Part shown: in pieces, positions 6,762 through 10,031 of the stretch
How positions within the stretch are numbered: position 1 is the first letter of the stretch
Layout of the letters: every line of letters starts with the position of its first letter
Assembly (NCBI GenBank): GCA_003024985.2
Contig: PXIH01S0238917.1
From: Euperipatoides rowelli
Lineage: Eukaryota; Onychophora; Udeonychophora; Euonychophora; Peripatopsidae
Direction: 5' to 3' (one strand)
Length of the DNA: 10,031 nucleotides
The notes under the pieces: model-generated
Told to the model about the DNA's origin: nothing
What the model saw: the letters and a program-made list of their open reading frames with translations, nothing else
The model's database searches: none
Translations under genes and position numbers: made by a program

Positions 6762-7011
6762 ATATAGGAATTTGAAATGACATGTTTTAGTTTTATTTTA
6801 CTAATTATTTTGTTTGACTTGTTTTTTTTTTGTGTTATGTTTTAATTTTTTTAAGACTTTCTTTCTAATAACTGCTTTGTAAAATGTTTTTGTTCATTTT
6901 AAAATACTTTTTGATATGGCGATAGCCAGCGTTTGTTCGTATAATTTTCTAAATTAAGGGGGTATCCTGGTCGGATATACTATTTTTGTTAATAATTATT
7001 CAAATTTAACT

Positions 7012-7387
7012 AAACTTTGGGCACAAATATGTTGCTAAAATATAAGTATTTATAAAATTTTAGGTTGCTACTAGTTACCGTTGCCATGGAAACGGCCGCC
7101 ATATTGGTTTTTAAAATAGTCATTTTGCTCCATTTTGTATGGAATAATTACAGATCATAGAAACTTGGAATAAAGTTTTATCTACTCTTAAATGTCTATA
7201 GAATGCAATGATATACTTAGTTTTTAAAAATTTTGATTTTTAATATGGCATTTTTAGCATCAACAAAAGAAAAATACAATTTTTTGAAATTTATATTTTA
7301 AATCGTATATAACCTTTAAATGTATTTAAATGCTTCAAACTTGCCTATTGCATGCTTTGAGATATACTTTAACTGTACCCAAAGTTT
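7012..7387. repeat. Imperfect inverted repeat pair
   Basis: The arms at 7012-7025 and 7374-7387 match at 13 of 14 bases when one is reversed (AAACTTTGGG-C/T-ACA). The spacer is about 350 bp and holds the X-box-like palindrome. It could be the subterminal arms of a non-autonomous DNA transposon; no terminal repeats or duplication confirm this. Confidence 0.4.
7078..7107. promoter_or_regulatory. X-box-like palindrome beside YY1-like motif
   Basis: CCGTTGCCATGGAAACGG at 7078-7095 is an 18-bp near-palindrome with one mismatched pair and contains the RFX X-box form GTTGCCATGGAAAC. It overlaps by one base GCCGCCATATTGG at 7095-7107, which resembles the YY1 site. The paired motifs are seen directly; binding or activity is inference, and the host DNA is probably a transposon. 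Confidence 0.45.
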
Positions 7388-7676
7388 CAGATCAAAATCT
7401 CTTTCACAGGCAAAATTATCGAAAGAGCAACTTTCAAAATTTGTTAAAATTCAATATTGAGATATTTCACTTTAAACATTTATTTAAATTTTACGTACGC
7501 TTGTAGCCATTGCTGAGACAAATGACAGTCCTGGGATCTCTAGAACATTTCCTATTAGTAATCATTTATTAATTATATGTTTTTTTTATTTTTTTTGTTC
7601 CAAATTTTTGAAGAGTATTATTTTTTTTTTATAATTCTTCGCGTTTTTATAAGCATAAACAGTGATAGTGTCGGTA

Positions 7677-7729
7677 TAATCTCGCGTTATTACAATTACA
7701 TTATATCATACACAGGTTAGTAAAAAACA
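7677..7729 (-). repeat. LTR start of nested element, right copy
   Basis: On the minus strand this begins TGTTTTTTACTAACC at 7729. It carries the 29-base block also found at 6022-6050, then loses similarity at 7676. Only the first 53 bp of the presumed 5' LTR are therefore recognisable. Gypsy sequence resumes at 7730. Confidence 0.6.
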
Positions 7730-7785
7730 ACCTTCCTTGGACACGCTGGTTCCATGCATTGGATTTAACGCCCAACTTTTAAGCT

Positions 7786-7796
7786 CCCCCCCCCCC
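7786..7796. repeat. C11 homopolymer
   Basis: Eleven C in a row, followed by TCCC, lie in the broken linker between gypsy protease and reverse transcriptase. Such a run is unusual in this AT-rich window and may also be an assembly length error. Confidence 0.85.
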
Positions 7797-7837
7797 TCCC
7801 ACAACCGCTCAAAGTCAACTCAACTCGGCCCTTCTAA

Positions 7838-8652
7838 CCCACGGAATCCAAACTAAAGGAACTTCTCACCCAATTTAAAGACTTATTTTCTTCAGAATTA
7901 GGCTGCATCAAGGGGCACGTCACAAGACTATTCTTGAAAGACCAAGCAAAGCCCAAATTTTGTAAGCATTGTCCAGTCCCGTTGGCTCTCCTCCCTAAAA
8001 TCGAAGAACTTGCAAAGTTACAATTACAAGGGATCCTAATTGTTCCCATCGTAAAAAGACAGGTGACCTCCGCCTTTGTGGAACCTAAACTTGGAAATCG
8101 ACAAATATCCCCTCCCAGTTATTGACGATATCCTCACTAAGCTAGTGGGAGGTACTGTGTTTTCCAAGCTGGACCTGGCCCAACCAGCAGGTATCCATGG
8201 ATGAGGATTCCACCAAGCTCATAGCCATCAACACCCATAAGGACTTGTTCAGCATTACCAGACTGCCTTTTGATGTTGCCTCTGCCCCAGGCATATTCCA
8301 ACAGATTATGGACACCATCCTAGCTGGCATCGACCATGTCACATGCTACTTGGATGACATCTTAATAGCAAGCACAGACAAGGAATCCCATTTGTCTGAT
8401 TTAAGAAAAGTATTCATCGCCTTAGACAACTCTGGCATTCGGCTAAAACTTGAGAAATGCGAATTCTTCAAGGATCAGGTAGAATATTTGGGCCATATAA
8501 TTTCTCCAGAAGGAATAAGACTCTCCCCTGCTAAAATTAATGCCATCTTGTCGTCTCCCAAACCAAAAAATTCGGACCAGCTCCGATCATTTCTGGACCT
8601 GGTCGTGTACTATAGAAAATTTATAAATGTTGTTGGAACAGCTATGCAGTAA
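7838..8652 (+). pseudogene. pol: Gypsy-type reverse transcriptase, broken
   Basis: The polymerase that would copy element RNA into DNA. The first block (7838-8125) reads LLTQFKDLFSSELGCIKGH, then IEELAKLQLQGILIVPI. About thirty residues that normally follow (the palm segment with the basic ICGDY-type motif) are gone. The frame shifts to EIDKYPLPVIDDIL and FSKLDLAQ (8094 to about 8183), where the first catalytic Asp lies. It shifts again to a 156-codon open block from 8185: VSMDED, SAPGIFQQIMD, the active-site Y-L-D-D at 8347-8358, LEKCEFF and EYLGHIIS. LRSFLGLV reads LRSFLDLV. It ends in a TAG-like break at 8650-8652; the connection domain is deleted. Confidence 0.88.
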
Positions 8653-8683
8653 CACAGTTCAGCCTAATCAAGTAATGTAATGT

Positions 8684-9099
8684 GCCAACGAAATCTTGGA
8701 ACATTACAACCCCAAACTCCCCATCGTCCTCGCAACGGACGCATCACCTTGGGGCATCAGCAACATCCACTCACATAAATTTCCGGACAGATCAGAAAGA
8801 CTCATCATGTTCGCTTCCCATACCTTGTCCAGGCCAGAGCAGAACTACAGCCAACTGGACAAGGAAGCTCTTGGCATCATCTTCGGAGTTAAAAAATTCC
8901 ACAAGTTCCTCTTGTAGAGAAAATTCTCCCTATTCACAGACCACAAACCCTTAGCCAGAATTTTTCACCCTACTAAGGGAATCTCACTCATCGCCGCAAG
9001 CCGCCTACAAAGATGGGCCATCATGCTATCCGCCTAAGATTTTGAAATTTTCTACAAAACTTCTAAAAATAACATTAACGCGGACGCATTGTCAAGACA
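8684..9099 (+). pseudogene. pol: Gypsy-type RNase H, broken by two stops
   Basis: RNase H would degrade the RNA of the RNA-DNA hybrid. The frame begins ANEILEHYNPKLPIVLATDA and keeps all four catalytic-type positions: Asp in ATDASP, Glu in DKEALGI, Asp in FTDHKPL and Asp in NADALSR. GIS-N-IHSHKFP has lost a few residues where the family reads GIGAVLSHKFP. TAG at 8915-8917 stands where LLGRKF has Gly, and TAA at 9035-9037 where LSAYDFE has Tyr. The frame is otherwise one continuous stretch, so most damage here is point mutation. Confidence 0.88.
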
Positions 9100-9105
9100 C
9101 AGGAC

Positions 9106-9881
9106 GCTCTCCCCTCTGAAGAAGAGATCTCTGACGACATTATGGTCATCCACCTCTTAGATAACTTCCACTGGTTGGTCCAAGACATCGCTCAGGAGAC
9201 CGCTAAAGACCCTGAACTCGCAAGGGCCTTTTACTTTGTAAAAAATGGGTGTCCCCAAAACAAACAGAATAAAGAAGCAACACCCACACCGTACAAGCTC
9301 AGAGAAGAGCAACTATCCCTACAGGAAGGGTGCCAACTTTGGGATCTGAGGGTCATTGTCCCTGCCTTCATCCGCCCTCACATCCTTCGAGAACTACTCA
9401 ATTTGCTGGTGGCCAAAAATGGACAATGATATCGAGCACAAAGCACTCACCTGCAAGACTTGTCAGCTTCAGGCCAGAAACCCTGCCAAAACACCATTAC
9501 ACCACTGGATCAGGCCAGGAGGACCATGGCAAAGGCTTCATTTAGACCTCATGGGACCCTTCCTGGGTAAAAGCTTCTTTGTCTTGGCAGATGCCTTCTC
9601 CAAGTGGCCGAAGTCACGCTACTTACGGCAACAAATTCCAACACCATAATGTTGAACTTGACAAAATATTCTCCTGCTTCAGACACCCAAACCACCTAAT
9701 CTCAGACAACAGTGCACAGTTCACCTCCGAATTGTTCCAACATTTTTGTAAAAATCGAGGAATCGCTCATACCAAGAGTCCACCCTACAACCCTGCCTCC
9801 AACGGCCAGGTGGAAAAAATTGTGGACATTTTCAAAACCCTCCTTTCACTAAGGAATTATTTTTTTGAATTTTTCAAGTGA
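9106..9881 (+). pseudogene. pol: Gypsy-type integrase, broken
   Basis: Integrase would insert the cDNA. A linker block (9112-9429) reads IMVIHLLDNFHW, DPELARAFYFVKNG and LWDLRVIVPAFIR. At about 9396 the frame shifts into WWPKMDNDIE and CKTC; the His-His half of the HHCC finger is deleted. The core has the first Asp in HLDLMGPF (9545-9547). After a one-base loss at about 9608 and another shift near 9657, the second Asp is in LISDNSAQF (9705-9707) and Glu in NGQVEKIV (9813-9815). The D-to-E gap is exactly 35 residues, so the DDE triad survives as fragments. The C-terminal domain is missing after DIFKTLL. Confidence 0.88.
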
Positions 9882-10031
9882 TTCTGAAATTTTGACTTTA
9901 AGGTGGTCTAATAAATATATTCAAAAACATTTAGAATTAACTTATACATTTTTAAAATTGAAATTTAATGCAGATTTTAAAAATCAAAACAAAAAAATTC
10001 TAGCTCAAATGTGTGACACACAGTAGGGATC
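9882..10031. other. AT-rich tail, no gene seen
   Basis: No gypsy C-terminal integrase, polypurine tract or LTR can be found. The stretch has several T and A runs and a perfect 13-bp inverted word TGTGTG-A-CACACA near the window end. The gypsy element therefore ends before or within this tail. Confidence 0.5.

Larger units (their letters stand above)
6762..7676. other. Non-coding AT-rich DNA with motif island
   Basis: No coding frame of note on either strand. A GC-richer island at about 7060-7110 stands out from poly-T rich surroundings. AAACTTTGGGCACA at 7012-7025 is repeated inverted at 7374-7387 with one mismatch. TTAA followed by GGGGGTATCCTGG at 6954-6970 looks like a transposon edge, but no partner edge was found. 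On the minus strand this stretch sits where the nested element's leader and the rest of its 5' LTR should be, so a further insertion is possible. Confidence 0.45.
5941..7729 (-). mobile_element. Nested LTR-type element, minus orientation
   Basis: About 1.8 kb separates the gypsy protease (ends 5940) from the gypsy reverse transcriptase (resumes after 7729). Both ends share a repeat: 29 identical bases at 6022-6050 and 7677-7705, with similarity continuing to 6071 and 7729. Read on the minus strand both begin TGTT and run ACTAAACC or ACTAACC, as LTR starts do. A purine run (6075-6089, minus) precedes the inner copy, as a polypurine tract would, and a minus-strand gag fragment lies inside. No target-site duplication can be paired, and the outer ends seem partly deleted. 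Confidence 0.72.
4501..9880 (+). mobile_element. Degenerate Ty3/gypsy retrotransposon, interrupted
   Basis: One element in the order LTR, primer-binding site, gag, protease, reverse transcriptase, RNase H, integrase, which is the gypsy order. Another element is nested in it from about 5941 to 7729, between protease and reverse transcriptase. Every gene carries stops, frameshifts or short deletions. No 3' LTR or polypurine tract is found; recognisable coding ends just after the integrase core near 9850, so the 3' end is truncated or replaced. Outer borders are less sure than those of the copia element, because no target-site duplication can be paired. Confidence 0.88.

Noticed and set aside
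8142-8342. Minus-strand open frame opposite the reverse transcriptase
   Set aside because: It is a shadow of the polymerase on the plus strand, as are the frames at 7834-8049 (minus) and 8682-8954 (plus).
9898-9922. AAGGTGGTCTAATAAATATATTC resembling a Tc1/mariner terminal repeat
   Set aside because: Only a short resemblance from memory; no second inverted end, TA duplication or transposase was found.

Overview
The window reads as an AT-rich, intron-bearing animal genome, most likely an invertebrate and perhaps an arthropod. The reasons are two LTR retrotransposons of Ty1/copia and Ty3/gypsy type, one spliced receptor-tyrosine-kinase-like exon, and no bacterial gene organisation. Nearly everything readable is decayed mobile DNA. 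The only stretch that looks like a working host gene part is one short exon on the minus strand.

Layout. (1) 1-215: AT-rich flank with no gene. (2) 221-3429: a copia-type element on the plus strand, bounded by 244- and 248-bp LTRs and a 5-6 bp target-site duplication (TTTTC, or ATTTTC). It has a primer-binding site directly after the 5' LTR, broken gag, protease and integrase, an internal deletion of almost all reverse transcriptase and RNase H, a short RNase H tail, and a polypurine tract. (3) 3435-3697: non-coding, with a GAAC/GTTC palindrome cluster. (4) 3698-3935, minus strand: a 238-bp exon with clean splice sites that encodes the start of a tyrosine kinase domain. (5) 3936-4500: intron or spacer. 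(6) 4501 to about 9880: a gypsy-type element on the plus strand with one LTR (4501-4718), primer-binding site, gag, protease, reverse transcriptase, RNase H and integrase. It is full of stops, frameshifts and short deletions and has no 3' LTR in the window. (7) About 5941-7729: a second element nested inside the gypsy element between protease and reverse transcriptase, in the opposite orientation. It has LTR-like ends, a polypurine-like tract and a minus-strand gag fragment, plus about 900 bp of non-coding AT-rich DNA. (8) About 9881-10031: AT-rich tail with nothing recognisable.

How the parts relate. If the kinase exon belongs to a live gene transcribed on the minus strand, both retrotransposons lie in its introns or flanks in antisense orientation, about 270 bp and 570 bp from the exon edges. 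Neither retrotransposon can move by itself: the copia copy lacks its polymerase and has His at the second integrase catalytic position; the gypsy copy is broken in every gene and interrupted. I found no previously undescribed system. The points worth checking are the unusual TATTG...CAATA LTR ends, a primer-binding site that resembles the internal initiator-tRNA half-molecule type of Drosophila copia, a polyadenylation signal held exactly in a hairpin loop in both LTRs, and an X-box/YY1-like cluster in the nested non-coding DNA.
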